Below, one piece after another: positions 15,536-24,504 of a stretch of DNA of 39,391 nucleotides (position 1 is the stretch's first letter; each line of letters starts with the position of its first letter). The notes beneath the pieces were generated by a model. It did no database searches and had not been told where the DNA came from. It worked only from the letters and a program-made list of their open reading frames with translations. The translations under genes were made by a program, and so were the position numbers. Origin of the DNA: Flavobacterium bizetiae (GTDB taxonomy: Bacteria; Bacteroidota; Bacteroidia; Flavobacteriales; Flavobacteriaceae); the NCBI RefSeq assembly GCF_902804475.1, contig NZ_CADCSU010000085.1:1-39391 (forward strand), in the 5' to 3' direction.

Positions 15536-16750
15536 TTAGCTTAACATGGTTTTTGCCTTCTTAACCGCTTCAACCATTGTGTCAATTTCTTCTATAGTAT
15601 TGTAAAAAGAAAACGATGCACGAATAGTTCCCGGAATGCAGAAAAAGTTCATGATAGGTTGTGCACAATGATGTCCGGTTCTAACGGCAATTCCTAATTT
15701 ATCGATAATTGAACCAACGTCATAAGGATGAATTCCGTCAATATTAAACGAAACTACAGAAGCTTTATTTTTTCCGGTTCCGTAAATTTTCAAGCCATCG
15801 ATTTCTAAAAGACGTTTTGTAGCGTGCTCTAATAATTTTTCTTCTTGTTTCTGAATATTATGAAAACCGATATGATTTAAATAATCTACAGCTGTTCCTA
15901 ACACAATTCCGCCCGCGATGTTTGGAGTTCCTGCTTCAAATTTATGAGGAAGGTCAGCATAAGTCGTTTTCTCGAAAGTAACTTCTTTGATCATTTCGCC
16001 ACCACCTTGATAAGGAGGAAGTTTGTTTAACCATTCTTCTTTTCCGTATAAAATTCCGGTTCCGGTTGGACCACACATTTTATGGCCAGAAAAAGCATAA
16101 AAATCACAATCTAAATCCTGAACGTCTGGTTTTAAATGCGGAACAGCTTGTGCTCCATCAATTAAAACAGCAGCGCCAACAGCGTGTGCTTTTTCGATCA
16201 TGTATTTTATAGGATTAATAATCCCTAATGCATTCGAAATATGATTTACCGTAACCACTTTAGTTTTTTCTGAAAGTAAAGCGTCAAAGGTTTCCATGAT
16301 CAGTTCACCTTCTTCGTTTATCGGAATAACTTTAAGAATTGCTCCGGTTTTTTCGCATAACATTTGCCAAGGCACAATATTACTATGATGCTCTAATGCC
16401 GAAACCAATATTTCGTCGCCAGGTTTTAAAATAGAGGCAAAACCATTGGCTACTAAATTGATTCCGTGCGTTGTTCCTGAAGTAAAAAGTACTTCATGAG
16501 AAAACTTAGCATTGATATGATGTTGGATTTTTACTCTTGAAATTTCGTAAGCATCAGTTGCCAATTGACTTAGTGTATGAACACCGCGGTGAATATTGGC
16601 ATTTATTTCCTGATAATAGGTTGCGATCGCATCGATCACAACTTGAGGTTTTTGTGAAGTTGCTCCGTTGTCGAAATAAACCAAAGGTTTTCCGTTTACT
16701 TTTTCCGAAAGTATCGGAAAATCAGCTCTTATTTTTTGGATGTCTAACAT
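15536..16750 (-). CDS. sufS: Cysteine desulfurase SufS
   Basis: PLP enzyme of 404 aa (class V aminotransferase fold, group II desulfurase) that releases sulfur from cysteine for Fe-S assembly. The PLP lysine is K224 in FSGHKMCGPTGTGILYG. The persulfide cysteine is C362 in RTGHHCAQPIM, the short lobe typical of group II (SufS) enzymes. Substrate-site blocks such as NGATSQKP, NANIHRGVHTLS and LEHHSNIVPW are intact. It is separated from sufD by a divergent insertion, so it needs its own promoter, and a TACTTTTG box lies 26 bases before the start. Confidence 0.96.
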   Translation of the reverse strand: MLDIQKIRADFPILSEKVNGKPLVYFDNGATSQKPQVVIDAIATYYQEINANIHRGVHTLSQLATDAYEISRVKIQHHINAKFSHEVLFTSGTTHGINLVANGFASILKPGDEILVSALEHHSNIVPWQMLCEKTGAILKVIPINEEGELIMETFDALLSEKTKVVTVNHISNALGIINPIKYMIEKAHAVGAAVLIDGAQAVPHLKPDVQDLDCDFYAFSGHKMCGPTGTGILYGKEEWLNKLPPYQGGGEMIKEVTFEKTTYADLPHKFEAGTPNIAGGIVLGTAVDYLNHIGFHNIQKQEEKLLEHATKRLLEIDGLKIYGTGKNKASVVSFNIDGIHPYDVGSIIDKLGIAVRTGHHCAQPIMNFFCIPGTIRASFSFYNTIEEIDTMVEAVKKAKTMLS

Positions 16751-16775
16751 GTCTTATTTAGAAAAATTCTATCTA

Positions 16776-16783
16776 CAAAAGTA
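16776..16783 (-). promoter_or_regulatory. Putative sufS -7 box
   Basis: TACTTTTG on the minus strand is an exact TAnnTTTG match; the start codon follows after 25 bases. No TTG is obvious at the expected -33 distance. It would allow sufS-lipoprotein-sufE to be transcribed despite the divergent gene upstream. Confidence 0.5.
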
Positions 16784-16973
16784 CTAAAACTAAATTGGTT
16801 TATCCCTTAAAACGATAATTTCCTTTTATGGCGCTATTGACAAATGACTTGAATGTTGATTCTGTAAAATTTAGTTGTGTTTTCTAAATTATTTGAATTC
16901 AAAATGTGAATTTGATGCTAAAATCATGAGGATAAATTATTTATATTGCAGTAATAAATATCTTTTTAATGCT

Positions 16974-18323
16974 ATGAAAAAAATCTTCAGGTTACTTGCG
17001 CTTGTTTTGTTGATTGTAGTTTTTTATTTTGGATTCACCACTTATCCAAAATTGGAATTAATTTCTGGCTTTTCAGCCAAAAGTATTGCTTCAGGACATT
17101 TTTTAGATCACAGATCGAAAGAATTGATTGAAAAAGGAGATAATGATATTCCGTTGATGGATTTGGCGACGAATACAATTGATGGGGCAGGAAAATTTGC
17201 AACTTCATCTGTTTATGGTTTAAAAGAAAGAAAAGCGATTTATCGTGAAGGTTTAGGTGCGACTTTAGTAGATGATGATTATGATGTTTCGAAACCCTAT
17301 TTGCTTCCTAAACGAACTAAATTAGTTAATAATCTTCCTTTTCCTTACGGGAATAACGAACCTAAGGATTCTGCTTTTTCGAATGTTGATTATTCGAAAC
17401 TAAAGAAAGCAATTGATGATTCTTTCGATAAAAATGGAGGAAAGGCAAAACGTACTCGTGCCGTTGTTGTTTTATATAAAGATAAATTGATTGGTGAAAA
17501 ATACGATACAGGTTTTAATAAAGACAGTAAAATTTTAGGTTGGTCGATAACTAAAAGTATCACAAGTTCTGCTTTTGGGGTTTTGGCAAAAGAAGGAAAA
17601 ATTGATATTTATAAACCTGCTCCAATTGCCGAATGGAAAAATGACGATCGTAAAATTATCACGATAAACGATTTGCTGCACATGAATTCAGGATTAGAAT
17701 GGGAAGAGAATTACAGTAAAATTTGTGATGCTACAATTATGCTTTTTCAGTCTGGAGATATGGCAAAAGTACAACGCGAAAAACCAGCTCAGTTTAAACC
17801 CAACACACATTGGAATTACTCTTCCGGAACAACTAATTTATTGTCTAGCATTTTAAAAAGTCAGTTTAAAACCCAACAAGAATACCTTGATTTTTGGTAC
17901 AGCGCCGTAATTGATAAAATAGGAATGAATTCGATGATTGTAGAGCAAGATATGGCCGGAACTTTTGTTGGTTCTTCTTATGCCTGGGCAACAGCCCGCG
18001 ATTGGTCTAAATTTGGATTGTTATACCTTCATAAAGGAAACTGGAACGGAGAACAAATCTTAGATGAAAGCTGGGTAAAATATTCTGCAACACCAACGAA
18101 TACTTCTAACGGTGCTTATGGAGCACAATTTTGGCTAAACGCAGGTGGAAAATTTCCAGATGTTCCTCGCGATATGTTTTATTGCAGCGGATATCAAGGA
18201 CAAATGGTAGCAATTATTCCGTCTATGGATATGGTAATTGTGAGAATGGGATTGAAAGAAGAAGATCAGGGATTTGATTTTAATGGGTTTTTGAAGGGGA
18301 TAATTTCTTCAGTTAAAAAATAA
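16974..18323 (+). CDS. Serine hydrolase, class C beta-lactamase-like
   Basis: 449 aa. The ATG at 16974 starts a membrane anchor or signal (KKIFRLLALVLLIVVFYFGF); upstream in-frame codons from 16875 lack any protein-like pattern. The beta-lactamase/transpeptidase-like domain (PF00144 type) occupies about 120-445. The SxxK motif is S191-I-T-K194 in GWSITKSITS, the second motif is Y282-S-S in HWNYSSGTTN, and CSGYQGQ near residue 407 takes the place of the third motif (KTG/HTG). Family members cleave or make ester and amide bonds; few are true beta-lactamases, and none can be assigned. It is encoded against the SUF genes and divides sufS from sufD. Confidence 0.88.
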   Translation: MKKIFRLLALVLLIVVFYFGFTTYPKLELISGFSAKSIASGHFLDHRSKELIEKGDNDIPLMDLATNTIDGAGKFATSSVYGLKERKAIYREGLGATLVDDDYDVSKPYLLPKRTKLVNNLPFPYGNNEPKDSAFSNVDYSKLKKAIDDSFDKNGGKAKRTRAVVVLYKDKLIGEKYDTGFNKDSKILGWSITKSITSSAFGVLAKEGKIDIYKPAPIAEWKNDDRKIITINDLLHMNSGLEWEENYSKICDATIMLFQSGDMAKVQREKPAQFKPNTHWNYSSGTTNLLSSILKSQFKTQQEYLDFWYSAVIDKIGMNSMIVEQDMAGTFVGSSYAWATARDWSKFGLLYLHKGNWNGEQILDESWVKYSATPTNTSNGAYGAQFWLNAGGKFPDVPRDMFYCSGYQGQMVAIIPSMDMVIVRMGLKEEDQGFDFNGFLKGIISSVKK

Positions 18324-18427
18324 ATTTAACCGCAATCCCGATACCTATCGGCAGCCAAGTAAAAAGCGCGAAGTTCACAATGTGTGTAGTAAACCTTCAG
18401 AACTTTTATAATACTATTAATGATTTT

Positions 18428-18607
18428 ATGAAATTAAAATTGAGTGATGATTTTAGATTTTTGCAATATTTAGTTTGCACGATAATTTTTATTGGAAGCT
18501 TTGGCTTTTTGATTTACAGTATATGGATTCAGGAAATTTCTGCAATTATTTTCTGTACAATCTTTTCAGTGTTTTTATTCTTCTTGAGAAAAAAGCTTAA
18601 AAATTAA
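18428..18607 (+). CDS. Small two-helix membrane protein (hypothetical)
   Basis: 59 aa from the ATG at 18428 (MKLKLSDDFRFLQYLV). There are two hydrophobic segments, about residues 13-32 (IIFIGSFGFLIYSI) and 36-53 (ISAIIFCTIFSVFLFFL), and a basic end RKKLKN. An earlier ATG at 18380 would add 16 polar residues drawn from repeat sequence. The amino-acid pattern is protein-like, but I do not recognise a family and length gives little support. It lies 105 bases after the serine hydrolase on the same strand. Confidence 0.5.
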   Translation: MKLKLSDDFRFLQYLVCTIIFIGSFGFLIYSIWIQEISAIIFCTIFSVFLFFLRKKLKN

Positions 18608-18630
18608 AAGCTCAAAACTTTTATAAAATA

Positions 18631-18670
18631 CAAAGTTCGCAAAGCTTAAATAAAAACTTTGCGAACCTTG
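18631..18670. terminator. Hairpin between the small ORF and sufD
   Basis: Arms CAAAGTTCGCAAAG (18631-18644) and CTTTGCGAACCTTG (18657-18670) pair with one mismatch around a 12-base A/T loop. Same wording as the hairpin after hflX. Placed between convergent genes, it can act for both strands. Confidence 0.6.
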
Positions 18671-18717
18671 CGTAAATCCTAGCTCCCGATAGCTATCGGG
18701 ATTGCGGTTAAGAAAAT

Positions 18718-20034
18718 CTACAAATCAAATCCTAAATTCACGCCTAATTTTGTAGCAATGATTTTAGTAATACGTTGTTTTAATTCAGGTATTTTAATGC
18801 TTTCGATAACAGCATTCGAGAATGCGTACATCAATAAAGCTTTAGCTTCTTTTTTCGGGATTCCACGAGATTGCATGTAGAACATTGCCGTCTCGTCAAG
18901 TTGTCCTACGGTACAACCGTGAGAACATTTTACATCATCAGCAAAGATTTCTAATTGTGGTTTTGCATTGATAGTCGCTTTGTCACTCAATAAAATATTG
19001 TTGCTTTTCTGGAAAGCATTTGTTTTTTGAGCTTCTTTTTCTACTAAAACTTTTCCGTTGAAAACTCCAGTTGAGCGATCAGAAAAAATTCCTTTATAAT
19101 CCTGGAAACTCTCACAATTAGGTGTTGAGTGGTTTACCAAAGTATAATGATCAACGTGTTGTTTGTCGTTAAGAATCGTGATTCCGTTAAGCGTACTTGT
19201 CAATCTTTCACCAAAGTGATAAAAGTTTAAGTTGTTACGTGTAAGGTTTCCTCCAAACGAAAACGTATGTACAGAAGCATGACTTTCTTGTTGTTGAGAA
19301 ACGTAAGTATTGTCAACTAAGTTGGCTTCGCTATTGTCATTTTGAATTTTATAATAATCGATAATGGCACGTTTTTGAGCAAAAATCTCTGTAACCGAAT
19401 TGGTTAAAACCGGATTTTCATTCAAACTCTGGTGACGCTCGATAATTTGAACATGTGAATTTTCGCCCACAATTACCAAATTTCTTGGTTGTACCATTAA
19501 TGCAGCTTCGTTTCCTGTAGAGAAATACATGATTTCAATAGGTTTATCAGCCACTTTTTTCTTCGGAATATTGATGAAAGCTCCTTCACTTGCAAAAGCA
19601 GTATTTAGCGTAGTAAGACTTTCGTCTTTGCTTGCTACCTGATTGAAGTAAGTATCAATAATCATTTTATATTTTGGTTTTGTCAATGCCGATGACATCA
19701 AACAAACATCTATCCCGTCATGTGTAGTAGAAGACAAATGCGAACTAAAAACTCCATCTATAAATACTAATTTATAAGTGTCGATTTCGTGTAAAAAGTA
19801 TTTTTTTACCTGATTAAATTCGATTGCATTTTCTTGCTTAGGAAAAACCGTAAAGTCATTTTTTAAGATGGCGTTTAGCGATGTATATTTCCAAGCTTCT
19901 TCTTTTTTGGTTGGGAAACCTTTATCTTCAAAGTTTTTTAGTGCTTTGGTGCGAATATCATGTAAATCTGAATGTACATCGACACGCTCTTCAAAAGCCA
20001 TAAAAGACGATACTAATTTTTCTTTTAAATCCAT
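18718..20034 (-). CDS. sufD: Fe-S cluster scaffold subunit SufD
   Basis: 438 aa, cytosolic; pairs with SufB and SufC in the SufBC2D scaffold. The SufBD beta-helix core is visible: NSHVQIIERHQS, LNGITILNDKQHVDHYTLVN, FNGKVLVEKEAQKTNAFQKS and AKPQLEIFADDVKCSHGCTVG, the last being the family's signature near the C terminus (DDVKCSHG). The N-terminal helical part includes KKEEAWKYTSL, characteristic of SufD. Length is normal. It follows sufC after a 66-base spacer filled with microrepeats. Confidence 0.95.
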   Translation of the reverse strand: MDLKEKLVSSFMAFEERVDVHSDLHDIRTKALKNFEDKGFPTKKEEAWKYTSLNAILKNDFTVFPKQENAIEFNQVKKYFLHEIDTYKLVFIDGVFSSHLSSTTHDGIDVCLMSSALTKPKYKMIIDTYFNQVASKDESLTTLNTAFASEGAFINIPKKKVADKPIEIMYFSTGNEAALMVQPRNLVIVGENSHVQIIERHQSLNENPVLTNSVTEIFAQKRAIIDYYKIQNDNSEANLVDNTYVSQQQESHASVHTFSFGGNLTRNNLNFYHFGERLTSTLNGITILNDKQHVDHYTLVNHSTPNCESFQDYKGIFSDRSTGVFNGKVLVEKEAQKTNAFQKSNNILLSDKATINAKPQLEIFADDVKCSHGCTVGQLDETAMFYMQSRGIPKKEAKALLMYAFSNAVIESIKIPELKQRITKIIATKLGVNLGFDL

Positions 20035-20040
20035 TTTCGT

Positions 20041-20102
20041 AGTTGTAAGTTATAAGTTATGAGTTATGAGTTTTTGTAAACTGTAAACTGTAACTGTAAA
20101 CT
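20041..20102. repeat. Tandem microrepeats in the sufC-sufD spacer
   Basis: Two runs lie side by side: AAGTTATAAGTTATGAGTTATGAG (8-base period, AGTTATRA) at about 20046-20070 and a GTAAACT/GTAACT run (TGTAAACTGTAAACTGTAACT and on) at about 20075-20102. The second shares CTGTAAACTG with the inverted repeat at 13598. Such simple runs can change length by slippage and alter spacing between the genes. Confidence 0.7.
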
Positions 20103-20847
20103 AGTTTTCTGCTTTAATCCAGTCGTATCCTTTTTCTTCCAGTTCGTAAGCCAATTCTTTTCCTCCAGATTTTACAATTCTTCCGTTGTAAAGAACGTGA
20201 ACGAAATCAGGAACGATATAATCTAATAAACGTTGGTAGTGTGTGATAACGATAATTGCGTTTTTCTCGCTTTTCAATTTGTTAACTCCGTTAGCCACAA
20301 TTCTTAGTGCATCGATATCAAGACCAGAATCGGTTTCGTCAAGAATAGCTAATTTTGGCTCTAACATTGCCATTTGAAAAATTTCGTTTCTTTTTTTCTC
20401 TCCTCCCGAAAAACCTTCGTTTAAAGAACGAGATAAAAATTTACGATCAATTTCTAACAATTCAGATTTCTCACGAATTACTTTTAGCATTTCGTTTGCA
20501 GGCATTTCTTCCTGACCGTTTGCCTTACGAGTTTCGTTGATGGCAGTTTTCATGAAGTTTGTTACACTTACTCCGGGAATTTCTACAGGATATTGAAAAG
20601 AAAGGAAAACTCCTTTATGTGCTCTTTCTTCCGGAGCAAGATCAGCAAGATCTTCTCCGTCAAGGAAAACTTCTCCATCAGTAACTTCGTAGTTTTCGTT
20701 TCCGGCAATTACAGCCGAAAGTGTACTTTTTCCAGAACCGTTTGGTCCCATGATAGCGTGTACTTCGCCAGCTTTAACTTCTATATTAATTCCTTTAAGG
20801 ATTTCTTTATCACCAATTGAGGCGTGAAGGTTTTTTATTGATAACAT
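20101..20847 (-). CDS. sufC: Fe-S assembly ATPase SufC
   Basis: 248 aa ABC-type ATPase, cytosolic, that drives the SufBCD scaffold. Walker A is GPNGSGKST at about 34-42, the signature is [10 protein letters not shown], Walker B is [12 protein letters not shown], and the H-loop is [11 protein letters not shown]. The [17 protein letters not shown]-loop region is typical of SufC. There are no membrane segments, as expected. It follows the flavodoxin-fold gene by 12 bases. Confidence 0.97.
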   Translation of the reverse strand: MLSIKNLHASIGDKEILKGINIEVKAGEVHAIMGPNGSGKSTLSAVIAGNENYEVTDGEVFLDGEDLADLAPEERAHKGVFLSFQYPVEIPGVSVTNFMKTAINETRKANGQEEMPANEMLKVIREKSELLEIDRKFLSRSLNEGFSGGEKKRNEIFQMAMLEPKLAILDETDSGLDIDALRIVANGVNKLKSEKNAIIVITHYQRLLDYIVPDFVHVLYNGRIVKSGGKELAYELEEKGYDWIKAEN

Positions 20848-20859
20848 TGTTTTTTTATT

Positions 20860-21348
20860 TTATATAAATGTCAATTCTATTTTTGTTGTTTGGTTCAGGA
20901 TGTTTGCATTAAAATGCGCGTGTCCTAAATATTCCATGCCTAAATAATCGGCTGATTTTTTGAAAGGGATGTAAAAACTTTCTTCAATTTCATTGTCGTG
21001 TGAATTTGATATCACGCCAATTTTCTTTCCTCTAAGTTTTCGTCCGGTTTCTTTTTCAATTCGGATTAAATCCGAAATCCGATCAAAGAAAACCTTCATT
21101 ATTCCACTCATATTATACCAATAAATTGGCGTTGCAAAAATTAAAGTATCGTACTTTTCGATAATTCCTTTTATTAAAGGCAAAAAATCATCTTCTCTGT
21201 TTTTGCTTTCGTAATCATAATAAGAAATATTATAATCACTTAAATCAATTACATCTATTCCGGTATCTTTAGAAATTTCGTCTACAATTTTTGTTGTATT
21301 TCCGTTTTTTCTGGATGAACCTAAAATGATTACTTTTTTACCTTCCAT
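20860..21348 (-). CDS. Flavodoxin-fold NAD(P)H-dependent oxidoreductase
   Basis: 162 aa, cytosolic. The FMN phosphate loop reads GSSRKNGNTTK (residues 10-20). The second FMN loop region is TPIYWYNMSGIMKVFFDRIS, the pattern of NADPH-dependent FMN reductases / flavodoxin-like quinone or iron reductases. KIGVISNSHDNEIEESF follows, then a C-terminal AHFNAN segment. It is embedded between sufB (8 bases away) and sufC (12 bases), so cotranscription is nearly certain. A role in supplying electrons or reducing iron for Fe-S assembly is an inference from position; the family also includes general azo/quinone reductases. Confidence 0.85.
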   Translation of the reverse strand: MEGKKVIILGSSRKNGNTTKIVDEISKDTGIDVIDLSDYNISYYDYESKNREDDFLPLIKGIIEKYDTLIFATPIYWYNMSGIMKVFFDRISDLIRIEKETGRKLRGKKIGVISNSHDNEIEESFYIPFKKSADYLGMEYLGHAHFNANILNQTTKIELTFI

Positions 21349-21355
21349 TTTGCAA

Positions 21356-22804
21356 TTAACCTACAGATCCTTCTAAAGAAATCTCTAATAATTTTTGAGC
21401 TTCAACAGCAAATTCCATTGGTAATTTGTTCAATACATCTTTACTGAAACCGTTTACAATTAAGGCAATCGCTTTTTCAGTTGGGATACCTCTTTGGTTA
21501 CAATAAAAAACCTGATCTTCTCCAATTTTACTTGTAGTTGCCTCGTGCTCTATTTTTGCCGATGGATTTTTACTTTCGATATAAGGGAAAGTATGCGCTC
21601 CACAATTGTTCCCCATTAAAAGAGAATCACATTGCGAAAAGTTACGTGCATTCTCCGCTCTTGGGCTAATTTGCACTAATCCACGGTAACTGTTTTGTGA
21701 TTTACCAGCCGAGATACCTTTAGAAATGATAGTCGATTTAGTGTTTTTGCCTAAATGGATCATTTTGGTTCCTGTATCTGCTTGTTGGTAATTATTGGTA
21801 ACGGCTATCGAATAAAATTCTCCTACCGAATTATCTCCTTTAAGTACACAAGAAGGATATTTCCAGGTTACAGCAGAACCAGTTTCTACCTGTGTCCATG
21901 AAATTTTAGCGTTTGTTTCGCATAAACCTCTTTTGGTTACGAAGTTATAAACTCCACCTTTTCCTTCTTTGTTTCCAGGGAACCAGTTTTGAACGGTAGA
22001 ATATTTAATTTCAGCATCATCCAAAGCGATTAATTCAACTACAGCAGCGTGCAATTGGTTTTCGTCACGACTTGGTGCAGTACATCCTTCAAGGTATGAT
22101 ACGTAACTTCCTTCGTCAGCAATAACAAGAGTTCTTTCAAATTGTCCTGTTCCTGCCTGATTGATTCTAAAATAAGTTGAAAGTTCCATTGGGCAACGAA
22201 CGCCTTTTGGAATATAACAGAAACTTCCGTCAGAGAAAACTGCTGAGTTTAATGCTGCGTAGAAGTTGTCTTTTTGAGGTACAACAGTTCCTAAATATTT
22301 ACGAACTAATTCCGGATGTTCTTTTATAGCTTCAGAAATCGGACAGAAAATAATTCCTTTTTCTCCTAAGGTTTTCTTGAAAGTTGTAGCAACAGAAACA
22401 GAATCGACAACAATATCCATAGCGACATTGTTCATCATTTTTTGTTCATCTACAGAGATACCTAACTTTTTGTACATTTCAAGAAGTTCCGGATCTACAT
22501 CATCCAAAGTTTTGTTTGGATCTACTTGTTTTGGAGCAGAATAGTAAGAGATAGCCTGGAAATCTGGTTTCGCATAATGAACATTTGCCCATTCTGGTTC
22601 AATCATTTCTTTCCATGCGCGAAAAGCCTCGATGCGCCATTCGGTCATCCATTCTGGTTCTTCTTTTTTAAGAGAAATAGCTCTTACGATATCTTCGTTT
22701 AAGCCAATAGGAAATGTCTCTGATTCAATATCAGTATAAAATCCGTATTCGTATTCTTTGGTTTCGAGTTCGATTTTTAAATCGTCTTCCGTGTATTTTG
22801 ACAT
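21356..22804 (-). CDS. sufB: Fe-S cluster scaffold subunit SufB
   Basis: 482 aa, cytosolic core scaffold on which clusters form. Family blocks are intact: [93 protein letters not shown] and [15 protein letters not shown], plus [20 protein letters not shown] near the end. Several conserved cysteines are present ([24 protein letters not shown]). Length is normal. It follows sufA after a 69-base spacer holding a hairpin. Confidence 0.97.
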   Translation of the reverse strand: MSKYTEDDLKIELETKEYEYGFYTDIESETFPIGLNEDIVRAISLKKEEPEWMTEWRIEAFRAWKEMIEPEWANVHYAKPDFQAISYYSAPKQVDPNKTLDDVDPELLEMYKKLGISVDEQKMMNNVAMDIVVDSVSVATTFKKTLGEKGIIFCPISEAIKEHPELVRKYLGTVVPQKDNFYAALNSAVFSDGSFCYIPKGVRCPMELSTYFRINQAGTGQFERTLVIADEGSYVSYLEGCTAPSRDENQLHAAVVELIALDDAEIKYSTVQNWFPGNKEGKGGVYNFVTKRGLCETNAKISWTQVETGSAVTWKYPSCVLKGDNSVGEFYSIAVTNNYQQADTGTKMIHLGKNTKSTIISKGISAGKSQNSYRGLVQISPRAENARNFSQCDSLLMGNNCGAHTFPYIESKNPSAKIEHEATTSKIGEDQVFYCNQRGIPTEKAIALIVNGFSKDVLNKLPMEFAVEAQKLLEISLEGSVG

Positions 22805-22818
22805 TTTTTAGTTTTTTA

Positions 22819-22849
22819 AAACGCTTAAAATTTAAGATCTTAAGCGTTT
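22819..22849. promoter_or_regulatory. Intercistronic hairpin between sufA and sufB
   Basis: Perfect 10-bp arms AAACGCTTAA (22819-22828) and TTAAGCGTTT (22840-22849) with an 11-base loop, 15 bases before the sufB start. On the minus strand the stem is followed by AAAACTAAAAAATG, no T-run, so it is more likely an RNA-processing or stability element or partial attenuator than a full terminator. Confidence 0.5.
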
Positions 22850-22873
22850 AAATTTTTGCTTTTTGACTTTAAT

Positions 22874-23203
22874 TTATAGCGAAAATGATTCTCCGCAACC
22901 ACAAGTTCTACTTGCATTTGGATTATTGAATACAAAACCTTTTCCGTTTAACCCGCCTGAAAATTCAAGTATTGTTCCGGCTAAATAAAGGAATGATTTT
23001 TTTTCAACTGCAATTGTTATGTCGTTGTCTACAAATATTTTATCGTCGTCGCCTTTGGTTTTATCAAATTTTAAATCATATGACAAACCAGAGCATCCAC
23101 CGCTTTTTACGCCTACTCTTACGTAGTCGCTAGCAGCATCAAAACCATCATCTTTCATCAAGTCGATGATTTTCTTTTTGGCTGTATCAGAAACTTTTAT
23201 CAT
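22874..23203 (-). CDS. sufA: A-type Fe-S carrier (HesB/IscA/SufA family)
   Basis: 109 aa, cytosolic carrier that receives clusters from SufBCD and passes them to apoproteins. The three cluster-binding cysteines are present: C37 in VKSGGCSGLSYDL, and C101 and C103 in ASRTCGCGESFSL. The length is typical. It is the first gene of the suf operon here, with a TATCTTTG box upstream. SufA versus ErpA type cannot be decided from sequence alone; the operon position supports the SufA role. Confidence 0.93.
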   Translation of the reverse strand: MIKVSDTAKKKIIDLMKDDGFDAASDYVRVGVKSGGCSGLSYDLKFDKTKGDDDKIFVDNDITIAVEKKSFLYLAGTILEFSGGLNGKGFVFNNPNASRTCGCGESFSL

Positions 23204-23309
23204 TGTTTATGGTATTTGTTTTTGCTTTTATTTCAATTTACATTCAAAACAGTAATCCAATTATTACAATTTAAAGTGCTGTCTTTCAATGTTGAAATAA
23301 AATTATCTG

Positions 23310-23317
23310 CAAAGATA
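23310..23317 (-). promoter_or_regulatory. Putative suf operon -7 box
   Basis: TATCTTTG on the minus strand is an exact TAnnTTTG match, giving a leader of about 100 bases before sufA. No TTG is seen at -33. The rest of the 369-base gap (23204-23572) is AT-rich, with no gene and no operator I can name. Confidence 0.45.
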
Positions 23318-23524
23318 CGACTTAAAAACCTTTTTCCATAACGGTTCACATTATTATAACAAATGTTAAAATAGATATTACTTATATTGCTAAATCAAAT
23401 ATCATTGTTAATGTGGATTATTTGTTTATAAGCGTTTTTATTAAAAATTTAAAAAGAATACTAATTTGTAAGATTTAGGTGTTGATTAGTTCTTTTAAGT
23501 GTTAAAAAAGCGTATTTATACCTG

Positions 23525-23553
23525 TTGTGCGCAAATTTTAATTGGTACTTTTG
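23525..23553 (+). promoter_or_regulatory. Promoter of the coiled-coil gene
   Basis: TTG at 23525-23527 and TACTTTTG at 23546-23553 with an 18-base spacer match the Bacteroidota consensus (TTG, then TAnnTTTG) fully. GGGAGTAATT stands before the ATG at 23573. The leader is about 13 bases. Confidence 0.65.
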
Positions 23554-23572
23554 CAGAAAATTGGGAGTAATT

Positions 23573-24496
23573 ATGAAAAAACAATACAAAAATAAGTGGG
23601 TAAAAGCACTTTTAGCAGTGTTTTTTGTTTTTGGATTAGGTGCTACAGTCTTTATTTTTAGCAGAGAATCAGACAAAAATGTTGCCGAAATTAAAGAGGT
23701 AACAAAAAAGGAAGAACTTAGCGAATCAGCTGAATCCCTTTCTCAAAGAAATATTTTAGATTCCTTAAATACTTTAAAAGTAGCTTATGATGTGGCCATT
23801 TTGGAGAAAACAGCCTTGTCGCAACAATTGGAGCTTGAAAAAAAGAACATCGAAAACTTGATGGAAATCATCAGAGCATCTAAAAATCCATCTTCGGAAC
23901 AAATTCAAATTTATAGAAAACAGCTTTCAGATAGGAAGATAGCTTTAGAAGCTAAGGTTGTTGAAATTAAAAAACTGAAATCTCAAAATAAAAACTTACT
24001 TACTGAAATTGAAAGTCAGAATGTGGTCATGTACAAACAAAAGACTGAAAATGATACTTTGGTTTCGAAACAAAAGCGATTAGAATCAACTTTAAAAGAT
24101 GCCTCGAAACTTGTTCCTGGTAATTTTACTGTGATTGCACTTCGGGAGAAAAAATCAGGAAAAGAGGAGCAAACTGAGAAAGCAAAATATACCAATAAGC
24201 TTAAGGCTAGTTTTTCTATCAACGGAAATCCTGTTGCAAAAACCGGAAAAAGAGTTTTCTATATTCAGGTTCTGGATCAAAAAAATAAAGTTTTAGGCGA
24301 AAACAAACTGATCGAATTTGGAAACAATAAAGCCTTAGTTTATAGTTTTATAGTGGCTGTTGATTTTCAGGGAAAAACAGCTAATGTTTATGGAGTATTA
24401 AATTCTGATGAAAACAAATTTCAAAAAGGAACCTATTTTGTCAACTTCTTCGACAAACAGGAAATAATGGGAAGCACATCGATTACTTTAGAATAA
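23573..24496 (+). CDS. Membrane-anchored coiled-coil protein of unknown function
   Basis: 307 aa. One N-terminal membrane helix (ALLAVFFVFGLGATVFIF, about 12-29) follows a basic start. Residues about 55-185 are heptad-like coiled coil (EKTALSQQLELEKKNIENLM, KVVEIKKLKSQNKNLLTEIE). The C-terminal ~110 residues form a beta-rich domain with KTGKRVFYIQVLDQKNKVLG, similar to domains in flavobacterial proteins sometimes labelled chromosome-partitioning-like without proof. It lacks Walker motifs, so it is not ParA. Likely inner-membrane with a periplasmic body. The upstream start at 23525 lies inside the promoter and is rejected. Confidence 0.7.
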   Translation: MKKQYKNKWVKALLAVFFVFGLGATVFIFSRESDKNVAEIKEVTKKEELSESAESLSQRNILDSLNTLKVAYDVAILEKTALSQQLELEKKNIENLMEIIRASKNPSSEQIQIYRKQLSDRKIALEAKVVEIKKLKSQNKNLLTEIESQNVVMYKQKTENDTLVSKQKRLESTLKDASKLVPGNFTVIALREKKSGKEEQTEKAKYTNKLKASFSINGNPVAKTGKRVFYIQVLDQKNKVLGENKLIEFGNNKALVYSFIVAVDFQGKTANVYGVLNSDENKFQKGTYFVNFFDKQEIMGSTSITLE

Positions 24497-24504
24497 ATTT
24501 TTTA

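Larger units (their letters stand above)
18326..18711. repeat. 386-bp segment bounded by 18-bp perfect inverted repeats
   Basis: TTAACCGCAATCCCGATA at 18326-18343 and its exact complement at 18694-18711. Between them lie the small membrane ORF (18428-18607) and a GTTCGCAAAG hairpin. The right end overlaps a TCCCGATAGCTATCGGGA palindrome. The ends look like dispersed repeat elements in opposite orientation; whether the whole moved as a unit is not known. Confidence 0.65.

Noticed and set aside
24016..24222. Minus-strand frame inside the coiled-coil gene
   Set aside because: Shadow of the charged coiled-coil codons; no independent support.
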